Assembly: GCF_001476815.1 (NCBI RefSeq)
Contig: NZ_LDSL01000029.1
Span: 1-37,403, forward strand
Length of the DNA: 37,403 nucleotides
Origin: Pseudacidovorax intermedius
Lineage (GTDB): Bacteria; Pseudomonadota; Gammaproteobacteria; Burkholderiales; Burkholderiaceae_C
Direction: 5' to 3'
Shown: positions 1-10,255 of the stretch, piece after piece
How the letters are laid out: each line of letters begins with the position of its first letter
Position numbering within the stretch: position 1 is the first letter of the stretch
Program-made: the position numbers and the translations under genes
The notes under the pieces: model-generated
Databases searched by the model: none
What the model saw: the letters and a program-made list of their open reading frames with translations, nothing else
What the model was told of the DNA's origin: nothing

Positions 1-77
1 GTCTTGCCATGGTCCACGTGGCCGATGGTGCCCACGTTGACGTGGGGCTTCGTACGTTCGAACTTACCTTTTGCCAT
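1..77 (-). CDS. tuf: Elongation factor Tu, N-terminal fragment (runs off window)
   Basis: Only the first 25 codons lie in the window. The peptide begins MAKGKFERTKPHVNVGTIGH and continues VDHGKT, which is the universally conserved EF-Tu start with the P-loop GHVDHGKT. EF-Tu is the cytoplasmic GTPase that carries aminoacyl-tRNA to the ribosome. The start codon (positions 77-75) follows a GGAG ribosome binding site on the minus strand. It is the last gene of the str operon here (rpsL-rpsG-fusA-tuf), about 208 bases after fusA. Betaproteobacteria often carry two tuf copies; this is the str-operon copy. The identity is very secure although the gene is truncated by the window edge. Confidence 0.95.
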   Translation of the reverse strand, partial: MAKGKFERTKPHVNVGTIGHVDHGK

Positions 78-189
78 TTCTCAACTCCAAAGAGCATTGC
101 CCGTGTGGTGGTTTTACGTCTGCACCGCATTGCTGATTCCCTCGCCACGGGCAACGAGGGGCATGCGGTCGCAGACAAATTAACGAAAC

Positions 190-275
190 ACCCCCGAGGG
201 GCGTCGCCCCCCCTCAAGGGGGCGCTGCCAGTGGCCCGGCAAAGCCGGTTCCACGGCAGCCCCCGCGAGGGGAGG
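190..275. repeat. GC-rich palindromic element between fusA and tuf
   Basis: The 208-base fusA-tuf spacer contains stacked inverted repeats. A C-run/G-run hairpin lies around 206-223. It is followed by a long imperfect hairpin: left arm 224-240, loop AAA 241-243, right arm 244-260, with GCTGCC pairing GGCAGC at the base and CCGGC pairing GCCGG at the tip. Short CCCCGAGGGG-like motifs flank it on both sides. No T-tract follows on the minus strand, so it is not a classical terminator. It resembles dispersed intergenic palindromes that I recall from Comamonadaceae genomes; that comparison is memory, not a search. Confidence 0.55.
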
Positions 276-285
276 GCCGATCGGA

Positions 286-2388
<2,103 letters not shown>

Positions 2389-2412
2389 GAGAAAACTCCT
2401 TTAACGGCATAG

Positions 2413-2443
2413 AGCCCGCCCGCCGTTTTCGGCGGGTCGGGCT
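2413..2443 (-). other. Hairpin in the rpsG-fusA spacer
   Basis: The spacer holds an inverted repeat with arms AGCCCG-CCCGCCG and CGGCGG-GT-CGGGCT around a TTTT loop (13 pairs with one bulge). It lies between the rpsG stop and the fusA ribosome binding site on the minus strand. No U-tract follows, so a Rho-independent terminator is unlikely. It could be an mRNA stability or processing structure in the str operon. The repeat is plain in the sequence; the role is inference. Confidence 0.5.
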
Positions 2444-2471
2444 CCGGGCCTCTGAGATATGGGGACGGAAA

Positions 2472-2942
2472 TCAGAAGCGGAAGTGGCTGAAGGCCTTGT
2501 TGGCCTCGGCCATGCGGTGCACTTCGTCGCGCTTCTTCATCGCGCCGCCACGGCCTTCGGTGGCCTCGAGCAGCTCGTTGGCCAGGCGCATGGCCATGGA
2601 CTTCTCGCCACGCTTGCGGGCGGCTTCCTTGAGCCAGCGCATCGACAGGGCCAGACGGCGCACGGGACGCACTTCGACGGGCACCTGGTAGTTCGCGCCA
2701 CCGACGCGGCGCGACTTCACTTCGACCATCGGCTTCACGTTGTTGATGGCCGTGGTGAAGATCTCGAGCGGATCCTTGCCGCTCTTCTTTTCGATGGTGT
2801 CGAGCGCGCCATAGATGATGCGCTCGGCGACCGCCTTCTTGCCGCCTTCCATGATCACGTTCATGAACTTCGACAGCTCGACATTGCCGAACTTGGGATC
2901 CGGCAGGATTTCACGTTTGGGGACTTCGCGACGACGTGGCAT
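2472..2942 (-). CDS. rpsG: 30S ribosomal protein S7
   Basis: The 156-residue protein starts [20 protein letters not shown] and continues with the S7 core ([31 protein letters not shown]). S7 is the primary binding protein that nucleates assembly of the 3' major domain of 16S rRNA. Length and order match bacterial S7. The start has a GAGG ribosome binding site (AGAGGTTTGAAAC before the ATG). It lies between rpsL and fusA; the rpsL-rpsG spacer is long (168 bases) and structured. In E. coli S7 represses its own operon by binding the S12-S7 intercistronic mRNA, and this spacer would be the place for similar control. Confidence 0.98.
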   Translation of the reverse strand: MPRRREVPKREILPDPKFGNVELSKFMNVIMEGGKKAVAERIIYGALDTIEKKSGKDPLEIFTTAINNVKPMVEVKSRRVGGANYQVPVEVRPVRRLALSMRWLKEAARKRGEKSMAMRLANELLEATEGRGGAMKKRDEVHRMAEANKAFSHFRF

Positions 2943-3110
2943 GTTTCAAACCTCTTTGCTTCAGTTGGCACTGCCTTCCGGCACTGCCGCGAGAGCCAGC
3001 AGGACTCTCACTTACTCGACCCGCACAGACGACCTGTGTTTGGGGTCACTACGTCCGGACGGCCCGCCAAGGCTGCCGAACACCGAATGATCCGTGGACC
3101 AGGAAGGCGA
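2943..3110 (-). promoter_or_regulatory. Structured rpsL-rpsG intercistronic leader
   Basis: This 168-base spacer has no ORF of its own. It carries a perfect direct repeat GGCACTGCC (2967-2975 and 2980-2988), a GAGAG/CTCTC inverted repeat (2991-2995 with 3005-3009) and a CACAG/CTGTG hairpin (3024-3038). It occupies the position of the S7 autoregulatory site known from E. coli. Repeats are directly visible; binding by S7 is inferred. Confidence 0.4.
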
Positions 3111-3488
3111 TCAGGCCTTCTTGGGGCGCTTCGCGCCGTACTTGGAACGGGACTGCTTGCGGTCCTTGACGCCTTGCAGGTCAAGCGAGCCGCGCACGAT
3201 GTGGTAGCGCACACCGGGCAGATCCTTCACACGGCCGCCGCGCACGAGCACCACCGAGTGCTCCTGCAGGTTGTGGCCTTCGCCGCCGATGTAGGAAATG
3301 ACTTCGAAACCGTTGGTCAGGCGCACCTTGGCGACCTTACGCAGCGCGGAGTTCGGCTTCTTGGGCGTCGTGGTATAGACGCGGGTGCAGACGCCGCGGC
3401 GTTGCGGCGAGTTCTGCATGGCCGGGCTCTTCGAGTTGGTCTTCTCGACCTCGCGACCCTGGCGCACCAGTTGGTTGATGGTTGGCAT
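3111..3488 (-). CDS. rpsL: 30S ribosomal protein S12
   Basis: The 125-residue protein is S12, part of the decoding centre of the small subunit. It begins [13 protein letters not shown] and carries the conserved [11 protein letters not shown] and [13 protein letters not shown] loops. Lys43 and Lys88 (E. coli Lys42 and Lys87 when Met is not counted) are the wild-type residues, so the sequence predicts the streptomycin-sensitive form at the classical resistance positions. Asp89, the usual methylthiolation target of RimO, is present. It is the first gene of the str operon and follows a strong promoter about 110-140 bases upstream. Confidence 0.98.
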   Translation of the reverse strand: MPTINQLVRQGREVEKTNSKSPAMQNSPQRRGVCTRVYTTTPKKPNSALRKVAKVRLTNGFEVISYIGGEGHNLQEHSVVLVRGGRVKDLPGVRYHIVRGSLDLQGVKDRKQSRSKYGAKRPKKA

Positions 3489-3602
3489 GGATAAATGGTC
3501 CCAAAAATCCCCTGAAGCCCCGTGACAGGCAGATCGGCCGCGCAGGCCGACGGGGAAACGACAAAAACGTGAATCCGTTCGGAATTTTCCGAAAAGCCCT
3601 CT

Positions 3603-3631
3603 AGTGTAGCGCGGGCGGCAGAGCCTGGCAA
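3603..3631 (-). promoter_or_regulatory. Sigma70-type promoter of the str operon
   Basis: On the minus strand TTGCCA (3631-3626) and TACACT (3608-3603) are separated by exactly 17 bases, a near-ideal sigma70 promoter. Transcription would start near 3596 and leave a leader of roughly 110 bases before the rpsL ATG. The leader contains a short TTCGG/CCGAA hairpin around 3578-3593. The next upstream gene on this strand does not read into it. Position and spacing make this the likely str operon promoter. Confidence 0.7.
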
Positions 3632-3747
3632 GCGCAGGCGCGCCGCACGCCGGTCAGCCCTCAAACGGATGCCGGAGGCATTGCCGGCGCATGAAGGCCG
3701 CGGACGCCGCGGGCGGCCATCGCCCGCCGGCCTTGCCCCTCACTCAC

Positions 3748-4908
3748 TCACTTGATCCAGAGACGGATCGCGTCCCAGGCGCGGCCGAGCACGCCCGCCT
3801 GCTCCACCGGCTCCAGGGCCACCAGCGGCACCTGCGTCACGGGCTGGTCGCCCAGGGAGATCTTCAATTGGCCCACCGGCTGGTTCTTGGTGAAAGGCGC
3901 GACCAGCGGATCGGGGCGGACGATCTCCGTCTTGATCTTGCTGGCCGAGCCCGAGGGCACCGCCACCACGATCGGCTCGGGCTGTCCCAGCTTGAGCGTG
4001 TTGGCCTTGCCCTTCCAGACGGCCGGGGTGGCCACCGGCTGGCCGGCATCGAAGAGCTTGACGGCGTCGTAGGCGGTATAGCCCCAGTTGACCAGCTTCT
4101 GCGACTCGTTGGCACGGGCGTTCTCGCTCGCGGTGCCCAGCATGATCGACAGCAGCCGCCGGCCGCCGCCCAGGTTGGGGAAGTCGCGCTTGGCGGTCAC
4201 GATCATGCAGTAGCCGGCCGCCTCGGTGTGGCCGGTCTTGAGGCCGTCCACCGACGGGTCGCGGAACAGCAGCAGGTTGCGGTTGGTGTCGTTGGAGGCC
4301 GGCGTGCCCGGGTAGCGGTACTTCTTGATCGAGTAGTAATGCAGGTACTCGGGAAAGTCCTTCATCAGCCGCGTCGCCAGGATGCTCAGGTCGCGTGCGG
4401 TGGTGGTGTGGCCGGGCGCCGTCAGGCCTTCGGGGTTGCGGTAGCCGGTGTTCTTCATGCCGAGCGCCTTGGCCTGCTCGTTCATGAGCCGCACGAAGTT
4501 CTCGGCGGAGCCGCCCACGCCCTCGGCCAGGGCCATGGTGGCGTCGTTTCCGGACTGCACGATCATGCCCTTGATGAGGTCGTCCACCGGCACCTGCATC
4601 TTGGGGTCGATGAACATGCGCGAGCCGGGCATCTTCCAGGCCCGGGTGCTGACGGGCAGGGTCTGCGTCAGGCTGATCTTCTTGGCCTTGAGTGCGTCGA
4701 AGACCAGGTAGGCCGTCATCAGCTTGGTCAGCGAGGCCGGCTCCACCGGGGAATCGATGTCCTTCTCGGCCAGGATCTGGTTGGCGGTCACATCCAGGAG
4801 CAGGTAGCTCCGGGCGGCGATTTCGGGGGGAACGGGGGCCTGGGCGCTGGCCAGTGCGCTCATCGTGGCGGCCACGACGAGCACCAGCGAACGAAGAAGA
4901 CGGATCAT
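3748..4908 (-). CDS. dacA: D-alanyl-D-alanine carboxypeptidase (PBP5/6 family)
   Basis: The 386-residue protein is a low-molecular-weight penicillin-binding protein that trims the terminal D-Ala from peptidoglycan pentapeptides in the periplasm. A signal peptide (about residues 1-24, ending ASAQA) is followed by the active-site SxxK motif S59-L-T-K62, the SGN motif at 119-121 and the KTG motif (DGLKTGHTE, about residue 220). The C-terminus is a short amphipathic helix (GRAWDAIRLWIK), the usual peripheral membrane anchor. Length fits PBP5/6 proteins. It is separated from the next upstream gene by about 180 bases. No clear Shine-Dalgarno is seen before the ATG. The exact paralogue (dacA or dacC) cannot be told from sequence alone. 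Confidence 0.93.
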   Translation of the reverse strand: MIRLLRSLVLVVAATMSALASAQAPVPPEIAARSYLLLDVTANQILAEKDIDSPVEPASLTKLMTAYLVFDALKAKKISLTQTLPVSTRAWKMPGSRMFIDPKMQVPVDDLIKGMIVQSGNDATMALAEGVGGSAENFVRLMNEQAKALGMKNTGYRNPEGLTAPGHTTTARDLSILATRLMKDFPEYLHYYSIKKYRYPGTPASNDTNRNLLLFRDPSVDGLKTGHTEAAGYCMIVTAKRDFPNLGGGRRLLSIMLGTASENARANESQKLVNWGYTAYDAVKLFDAGQPVATPAVWKGKANTLKLGQPEPIVVAVPSGSASKIKTEIVRPDPLVAPFTKNQPVGQLKISLGDQPVTQVPLVALEPVEQAGVLGRAWDAIRLWIK

Positions 4909-5087
4909 GCGTTGGAGATCGAAAAAGAGGAGCGTCCGGGGACGGGAAGAGAACGGCAGACGAAAACGGAACGGCCCGCAGGCAGCCGCGCGAATGGCCG
5001 CTGCCGCGCCGGGGTGCGGCCGGCGGGCGCCGCCCGGGCCGTCACCGTTCGGCAGACACGGCCGGCGCCGATTGGTTCACCAGCCGC

Positions 5088-5723
5088 TCAGCCTGCCGTC
5101 AGCAGGTGGCGCACAACGAGCGACTTCAGCAGCGGCAATTGTCCGTGAAAGAAATGGCCGCCCCCGGGCACCACGGTCACGGGCAGCGACTGCGGACGGG
5201 CCCAGTCCATGACGGCCGCCAGCGGCACGGTGTCGTCCTGCTCGCCGTGCACGACCAGCGTGCGCTCGTGCAGCGCGGGCGGCAGCACGGCGACCTCGAA
5301 GCGCGAGGCGGCGGTGCCCACCAGCACCAGACGGCGGATGTCGCGGTCCGGCTGCAGCCGGGCGGTGGCCTGGCTGGCGACGAAGGCGCCGAAGGAGAAG
5401 CCGGCGATGGCCAGCGGGCCCTCGGGCGCCAGTTGCTGCACCACCGACAGGAAGTCCTCGGTCTCGCCTCGGCCTTCGTCGTGCACGCCGGCGCTGGCGC
5501 CGACGCCGCGGAAGTTGAAACGGACGGCGGTGTAGCCGCAGGCCACAAACGCGCGCGCCAGGGTCTGCACCACCTTGTTGTCCATGGTGCCGCCGAAGAG
5601 CGGATGCGGATGGGCGATCACGGCCGTGCCGGCCTCGGGCACGCCGGCCGCGGCGCGGTCGCGCAGCACCTCGATGGCGCCGGCGGCGCCGCCAAGGCTG
5701 AGTCGTTCAGTCTGTGCGTTCAT
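5088..5723 (-). CDS. Alpha/beta hydrolase (COG2945-like)
   Basis: I place the start at MNAQTERLSLGG (211 residues) because the hydrolase fold begins there; the open frame extends 118 codons further but that part overlaps the ferredoxin gene and looks like noise. The HPHPLFGGTMDN stretch (38-49), FNFRGVGASAG (69-79), nucleophile elbow G-F-S110-F-G, Asp163/Asp164 in GEQDDTVP and His190 in GGGHFFHG make a complete Ser-Asp-His triad. The family is made of small cytoplasmic esterase-like hydrolases of mostly unknown substrate. It lies 85 bases after the ferredoxin gene and could be cotranscribed with it. The ribosome binding site is poor. Confidence 0.85.
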   Translation of the reverse strand: MNAQTERLSLGGAAGAIEVLRDRAAAGVPEAGTAVIAHPHPLFGGTMDNKVVQTLARAFVACGYTAVRFNFRGVGASAGVHDEGRGETEDFLSVVQQLAPEGPLAIAGFSFGAFVASQATARLQPDRDIRRLVLVGTAASRFEVAVLPPALHERTLVVHGEQDDTVPLAAVMDWARPQSLPVTVVPGGGHFFHGQLPLLKSLVVRHLLTAG

Positions 5724-5808
5724 GGAAAGGATGGGCGAAATGCGCCGCACGCGGCGGTCGGGCAGCGGAGGGACGGTGGCGCTCGGAAAGCCGGGGAGGC
5801 AACCAGGC

Positions 5809-6141
5809 TCAGCGGCCCACGTCCGGCGGCAGCAGCAGGCGTTCGACCACCTCGCCGCGCTTGAGGTGCGATTCGACGATCTCGTCGATGTCGGCGTTGT
5901 CGACGAAGCTGTACCAGGTGCCCTCGGGATAGACCACGGCCACCGGCCCGCCGGCGCAGCGGTCCAGGCAGCCGGCCTTGTTGACGCGCACCTTGCCGGG
6001 GCCGGACAGGCCCTCTTTCTTGACGCGGGACTTGCAGTGGTCGAAGGCGCCCTGCGCGTCGTGGGCGGCGCAGGCATCCTCGCCGTTCTCGCGCTTGTTC
6101 AGGCAGAAGAAAACGTGGCGGGCGTAGTACGGCTGGGGCAT
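5809..6141 (-). CDS. Thioredoxin-like [2Fe-2S] ferredoxin
   Basis: The 110-residue protein has four cysteines spaced as in thioredoxin-fold [2Fe-2S] ferredoxins: Cys13 and Cys24 (FFCLNKR...DACAAH) and Cys58 and Cys62 (NKAGCLDRCAGGP). Cys36 is an extra cysteine. The typical ending VVYPEGTWYSFV and DIDEIVESHL is present. Such proteins carry one [2Fe-2S] cluster and act as cytoplasmic electron carriers, though their partners are usually unknown. It starts nine bases after the VanZ gene stop, so cotranscription is likely. Position in the heme-gene neighbourhood (hemJ two genes upstream) is suggestive but does not prove a link. Confidence 0.9.
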   Translation of the reverse strand: MPQPYYARHVFFCLNKRENGEDACAAHDAQGAFDHCKSRVKKEGLSGPGKVRVNKAGCLDRCAGGPVAVVYPEGTWYSFVDNADIDEIVESHLKRGEVVERLLLPPDVGR

Positions 6142-6150
6142 CGGGCGATT

Positions 6151-7269
6151 CTAGGAGCGCACCCGCCGCCGGCTGAGCCCGTAGAGGGCATGGCCCATGG
6201 CGGCGAAAGGCCAGAGCCAGCCCAGCCACTGCGCCAGGCCATGGAAGCGGATGAAGCGCCCCTGCTCCCAGGTCGCCAGGGTCTGGGCGAAGTAGGCGCT
6301 TTCGGGCGCCTGGTTGAGCAGGCTCAGGTGCAGGCCCGAGGCCAGCAGCATCAGCCCCATGTTGACCCGGCGCGGGGCGGCCAGCAGCGCCAGGCCGAGC
6401 CCCAGCGCGGCGCCGATGCCGACCTGCACCGGCAGGCCCATCCAGGCCCACGCATGCTCCGGCCCGTAGCTGAGCGCGGCCGACAGGCCGCTGGCGAGCA
6501 CGCCGGCCGCCACCACCAGGCCCAGCATCAGCAGCCGCATCGGCCGCGAGCGCGTGACCGAGAAGGCCAGCAGGCAGGGCACCAGCAGGCCCAGCATGGC
6601 GCACAGCATCTCGGCCGCGGGCACCAGCGGCTCCAGCTCGAACTCCCGCACCGGCAGCCAGTCGAGGAAGGGCGTGTCGGCCAGCCAGTCCGCCACCGCT
6701 GCCTCCAGCCGCTCGAAGACCTGGCCCAGGCCGAAGGGCACGGCGGCCGGAAAGAGCAGCGCCACGGGCCACAGCGCCAGCAGCACCAGGGCGCCCCGCG
6801 CCTCGTCGATGAACCACGATTCGCGCAGCCGGCTCCAGCGCGCCACCACGCCCAGGCGCACCAGCGCGCCTGCCACCAGGGCACCGAGCAGGGCGCCGGC
6901 GGCATTCAGCCCGAGGTCGACGTTGGAGGGAATGCGCGACGGCAGGTAGCTCTGCAGCGTCTCCATGGCCAGCGACAGCGCCAGCCCGGCGCCGAAGCCG
7001 CGCAGGACGGCCGACCCCACGCCCGCCGCCACACCGCCCCGCAGCACCGCCATCGCCACCAGGAAGCCGAAGGGCACGTAGCCCACCACGTTGACTCCGA
7101 GGTCGAAGCCGGTCCAGTACTTGGGCCAGGGCGCGCCCAGGAAGGCCCAGGGTGCGATGCCCTGGTCGCGCCAGTGGTCGAAGGGATAGAGGCTCGCGTA
7201 GACGATCAGCGCCGCATAGGCCAGGGCCAGCGGCAGGGCGGTCGTCTTGCGCGTGGCGGAGGCGGTCAC
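6151..7269 (-). CDS. VanZ-family multi-spanning membrane protein
   Basis: The 372-residue protein begins with a GTG codon and is almost entirely hydrophobic. The N-terminal 130 residues match the VanZ-like pattern: a first helix ending YASLYPFDHWR, then FDLGVNVVGYVPFGFLVA, SLAMETLQSYLPSRIPSNVDLGLNAAGALLGA. The second half adds several further membrane segments and is not recognised. VanZ proteins were named for low-level teicoplanin resistance, but most members have no known role. At 372 residues it is much longer than the minimal VanZ domain. It starts 16 bases after hemJ and ends nine bases before the ferredoxin, so the three genes look like one transcript. Confidence 0.85.
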   Translation of the reverse strand: MTASATRKTTALPLALAYAALIVYASLYPFDHWRDQGIAPWAFLGAPWPKYWTGFDLGVNVVGYVPFGFLVAMAVLRGGVAAGVGSAVLRGFGAGLALSLAMETLQSYLPSRIPSNVDLGLNAAGALLGALVAGALVRLGVVARWSRLRESWFIDEARGALVLLALWPVALLFPAAVPFGLGQVFERLEAAVADWLADTPFLDWLPVREFELEPLVPAAEMLCAMLGLLVPCLLAFSVTRSRPMRLLMLGLVVAAGVLASGLSAALSYGPEHAWAWMGLPVQVGIGAALGLGLALLAAPRRVNMGLMLLASGLHLSLLNQAPESAYFAQTLATWEQGRFIRFHGLAQWLGWLWPFAAMGHALYGLSRRRVRS

Positions 7270-7285
7270 GTCGCCGGGCCGGCGC

Positions 7286-7702
7286 TCAGAAGGGCTTGAC
7301 CACGGCCAGCACCACGATGGCCACGAGCAGCAGCACCGGCGCCTCGTTGAACCAGCGGTACCAGCGGTGGCCGAGGCGGTTGGTGTCGGTCTCGAAGCGC
7401 CGCAGCAGGCGGGCGCACAGGTGGTGGTAGCCGATCACGACCAGCACCAGCGCCAGCTTGGCATGGAGCCAGCCGCCTGTGATGCCGTAGCCCAGCCACA
7501 GCCACGCCCCGAAGCCCAGGGCCGGCACCGCCAGCAGGGTGGTGAAGCGCAGCAGCTTGCGCGCCATCAGCAGCAGCCGCTGGCGCTCGGCCACCGACGA
7601 GGCCGGCACCATCGCCAAGTTCACGAAGATGCGCGGCAGGTAGAACAGGCCGGCGAACCAGCTGGCCACGAAGACGATGTGAAAGGACTTCACCCAGAGC
7701 AT
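7286..7702 (-). CDS. hemJ: Protoporphyrinogen IX oxidase, HemJ type
   Basis: The 138-residue membrane protein starts MLWVKSFHIVFVASWFAGLF and continues YLPRIFVN, the signature of the HemJ/CopD-like family. It has about four membrane helices and ends WYRWFNEAPVLLLVAIVVLAVVKPF. HemJ oxidises protoporphyrinogen IX to protoporphyrin IX at the membrane, the penultimate step of heme synthesis in bacteria lacking HemG and HemY. His8 in the first helix is the conserved histidine of the family. The gene is divergent from hemB, an earlier enzyme of the same pathway, which supports the call. A TACACT box lies six bases before the ATG, so a leaderless transcript is possible. Confidence 0.88.
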   Translation of the reverse strand: MLWVKSFHIVFVASWFAGLFYLPRIFVNLAMVPASSVAERQRLLLMARKLLRFTTLLAVPALGFGAWLWLGYGITGGWLHAKLALVLVVIGYHHLCARLLRRFETDTNRLGHRWYRWFNEAPVLLLVAIVVLAVVKPF

Positions 7703-7743
7703 CGGCGCAGTGTAGGCAATGGGTCGCTGCGGCCGGCGCGGGC

Positions 7744-7775
7744 AAAAAAAAGCCCGGCGCCCAGGGCGCCGGGCT
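7744..7775 (-). terminator. Rho-independent terminator upstream of hemJ
   Basis: AGCCCGGCGCCC (7751-7762) is a perfect inverted repeat of GGGCGCCGGGCT (7764-7775). On the minus strand it is followed by eight T. On the plus strand no T-tract follows, so it acts leftward only. No protein gene on the minus strand ends at it: hemB to the right is on the plus strand. It therefore terminates an RNA that begins inside the hemJ-hemB intergenic region. Confidence 0.85.
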
Positions 7776-7848
7776 GGGAAGCCCTTTTGCTGTCACACAT
7801 CAAGGCACCCGCTCAGGGAGGAAAAGCGGGGAGCGGCAAGCCGCTCAA
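7744..7848 (-). ncRNA. Candidate small RNA or hemJ leader attenuator with CCUCCC loop
   Basis: Read on the minus strand this gene-free stretch has the architecture of an independent small RNA. A candidate promoter (TTGATG, 17 bases, TAGATT) predicts a start near 7848. Hairpin 1 (7846-7831) is a perfect GAGCGG-CUUG-CCGCUC. Hairpin 2 (7830-7808) is CCCGCU / AGCGGG around an 11-base loop UUUCCUCCCUG, complementary to a Shine-Dalgarno sequence. About 30 unstructured bases follow. Then comes an 11-12 pair GC hairpin (7775-7751) and eight U (7751-7744). C-rich anti-SD loops are known from several proteobacterial sRNAs. Alternatively this is the hemJ 5' leader with a conditional terminator, since hemJ starts 42 bases further on. 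Confidence 0.6.
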
Positions 7849-7853
7849 CCAGG

Positions 7854-7882
7854 AATCTAACAATATCCCGGGGCCTCATCAA
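7854..7882 (-). promoter_or_regulatory. Candidate promoter of the intergenic RNA
   Basis: On the minus strand TTGATG (7882-7877) and TAGATT (7859-7854) are spaced 17 bases apart; each matches four of six consensus bases. The box lies in the most AT-rich stretch of the neighbourhood (about 7860-7930), which also holds the palindrome TTGATCAA at 7886-7893 and probably the hemB promoter on the other strand. The rest of the 313-base gap shows nothing further that I can name. Confidence 0.45.
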
Positions 7883-7889
7883 CATTTGA

Positions 7890-9014
<1,125 letters not shown>

Positions 9015-9039
9015 GCGCAGGCCGCCCGCTCTCCGCGCG

Positions 9040-10152
9040 ATGCGCCTCCTCGACATCAACGGCACGCAGGTGCGCGAAATCGCGCTGCCCGCGGGCGAGC
9101 CCCTGCCAGCGGCGCCGGCCGACGGCCACTTCTACTGGCTGTCGCTCACCCGGGACGAACTGCAGGGCACGCTGGCGCAGGTCCAGCCCTGGCTGCAGGC
9201 CGTCGCCGGCTGCCGGCTGGTCGACCTGCACGTGAGCGACCTGCTCAACGACCAGCTGCCGTCGCACTACGACGCCACCTCCGCCTACGACGTGCTGGTG
9301 CTGCGCCGCCTGGCCAGCGCCGCGCCGGGGCAGCCGACCATCGCCGCCGCGCCGCTGGCGCAGGGCGGCCCGCCGGTGCTGCGCCGCATCGACACCCGGC
9401 CCGTCGGCTTCGCGGTCTTTGACCGGCTGCTGCTGTCCGTGCATCCGGAGGACGGCAGCGTGCGCGACGGCGTGGCTGAGCGCCTGCTGGCGGCGGATGC
9501 CCAGCCGCTCGACGCGCGCGCCGTCTCCAGCCGCCTGCCGGCGGGCCCCGCCGACCTGATGCTGCGCGTGGCCAACCAGATCGTCGACGGCTACTTGGCG
9601 CTGCGCCGCGAGTTGACGCGCCAGCTCGACCACTGGCAGGCCGAGCTGATCGACCCCAAGACCCGCTTCACCAACTGGGGCGCGCTGATGCAGGCGCGCC
9701 AGGGCCTGCACCACCTGGACGAGATCTGCGACGACCAGCAGACGGCGGTGCAGGACTGGATCGACGCCCTGGAAGCGCAGCCCATGCCCGCCGAGCCCAC
9801 GGCCCGGCGCGACCACGAACTGCTGCTCGTGCGCAGCCGCGACGTGCTGGAGCACATCGAGCGCGTGGTGCGCCACGTGCACCGGCTGGAGCAGAACGCC
9901 GAGCTGGCGGTGCAGCTGCACTTCAACGTCCAGAGCCACCGCACCAACGACATCATGCGGGTGCTGACGGTGCTCACGGCCGTGTTCCTGCCGCTGAACC
10001 TGATCGCCGGCATCTTCGGCATGAACTTCGAATTCATCCCGCTGGTGCATGCGACCGATGGCTTCTGGGTGGCGCTGGTGGCCATGGTGGTCATCGCCAT
10101 CGCCCTGGTGCTCGTGTTCTGGCGCAAGCGCTATCTGGCGCGAACCAAGTAG
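9040..10152 (+). CDS. CorA-family divalent cation transporter (CorA/ZntB type)
   Basis: The 370-residue protein has a large soluble N-terminal part with a long helical region (YLALRRELTRQLDHWQAELI onward) and two C-terminal membrane helices, the CorA fold. The first helix ends in the signature GMN within GIFGMNFEF, which forms the selectivity filter; the second is followed by a basic tail WRKRYLARTK. CorA proteins are pentameric inner-membrane channels for magnesium or related metals; the ZntB branch moves zinc. The branch cannot be decided by eye. It begins 25 bases after hemB and may be cotranscribed; a metal transporter next to a magnesium-type HemB is suggestive only. The ribosome binding site is weak. 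Confidence 0.88.
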   Translation: MRLLDINGTQVREIALPAGEPLPAAPADGHFYWLSLTRDELQGTLAQVQPWLQAVAGCRLVDLHVSDLLNDQLPSHYDATSAYDVLVLRRLASAAPGQPTIAAAPLAQGGPPVLRRIDTRPVGFAVFDRLLLSVHPEDGSVRDGVAERLLAADAQPLDARAVSSRLPAGPADLMLRVANQIVDGYLALRRELTRQLDHWQAELIDPKTRFTNWGALMQARQGLHHLDEICDDQQTAVQDWIDALEAQPMPAEPTARRDHELLLVRSRDVLEHIERVVRHVHRLEQNAELAVQLHFNVQSHRTNDIMRVLTVLTAVFLPLNLIAGIFGMNFEFIPLVHATDGFWVALVAMVVIAIALVLVFWRKRYLARTK

Positions 10153-10173
10153 GGCGGGCAGCGCCGGCCCGTG

Positions 10174-10247
10174 AAAAAGCCGCCGGCGCGAGTCGCGCGG
10201 GCGGCCTGGGCGAGGTGTCTCACCGATGCCGGCCTCTTCAGGCCGGC
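10174..10247 (-). terminator. Terminator hairpins after the small secreted-protein gene
   Basis: On the minus strand the repeat GCCGCC...GGCGGC (10205-10179, with an inner GCGCGA/TCGCGC pairing) is followed by TTTTT (10178-10174). This fits a Rho-independent terminator for the gene at 10256-10615. Closer to its stop codon is a second perfect hairpin, GCCGGCCT-CTTC-AGGCCGGC (10228-10247), without a T-tract. They also lie just past the CorA gene stop and may serve both directions. Confidence 0.6.
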
Positions 10248-10255
10248 CGGCGTCC

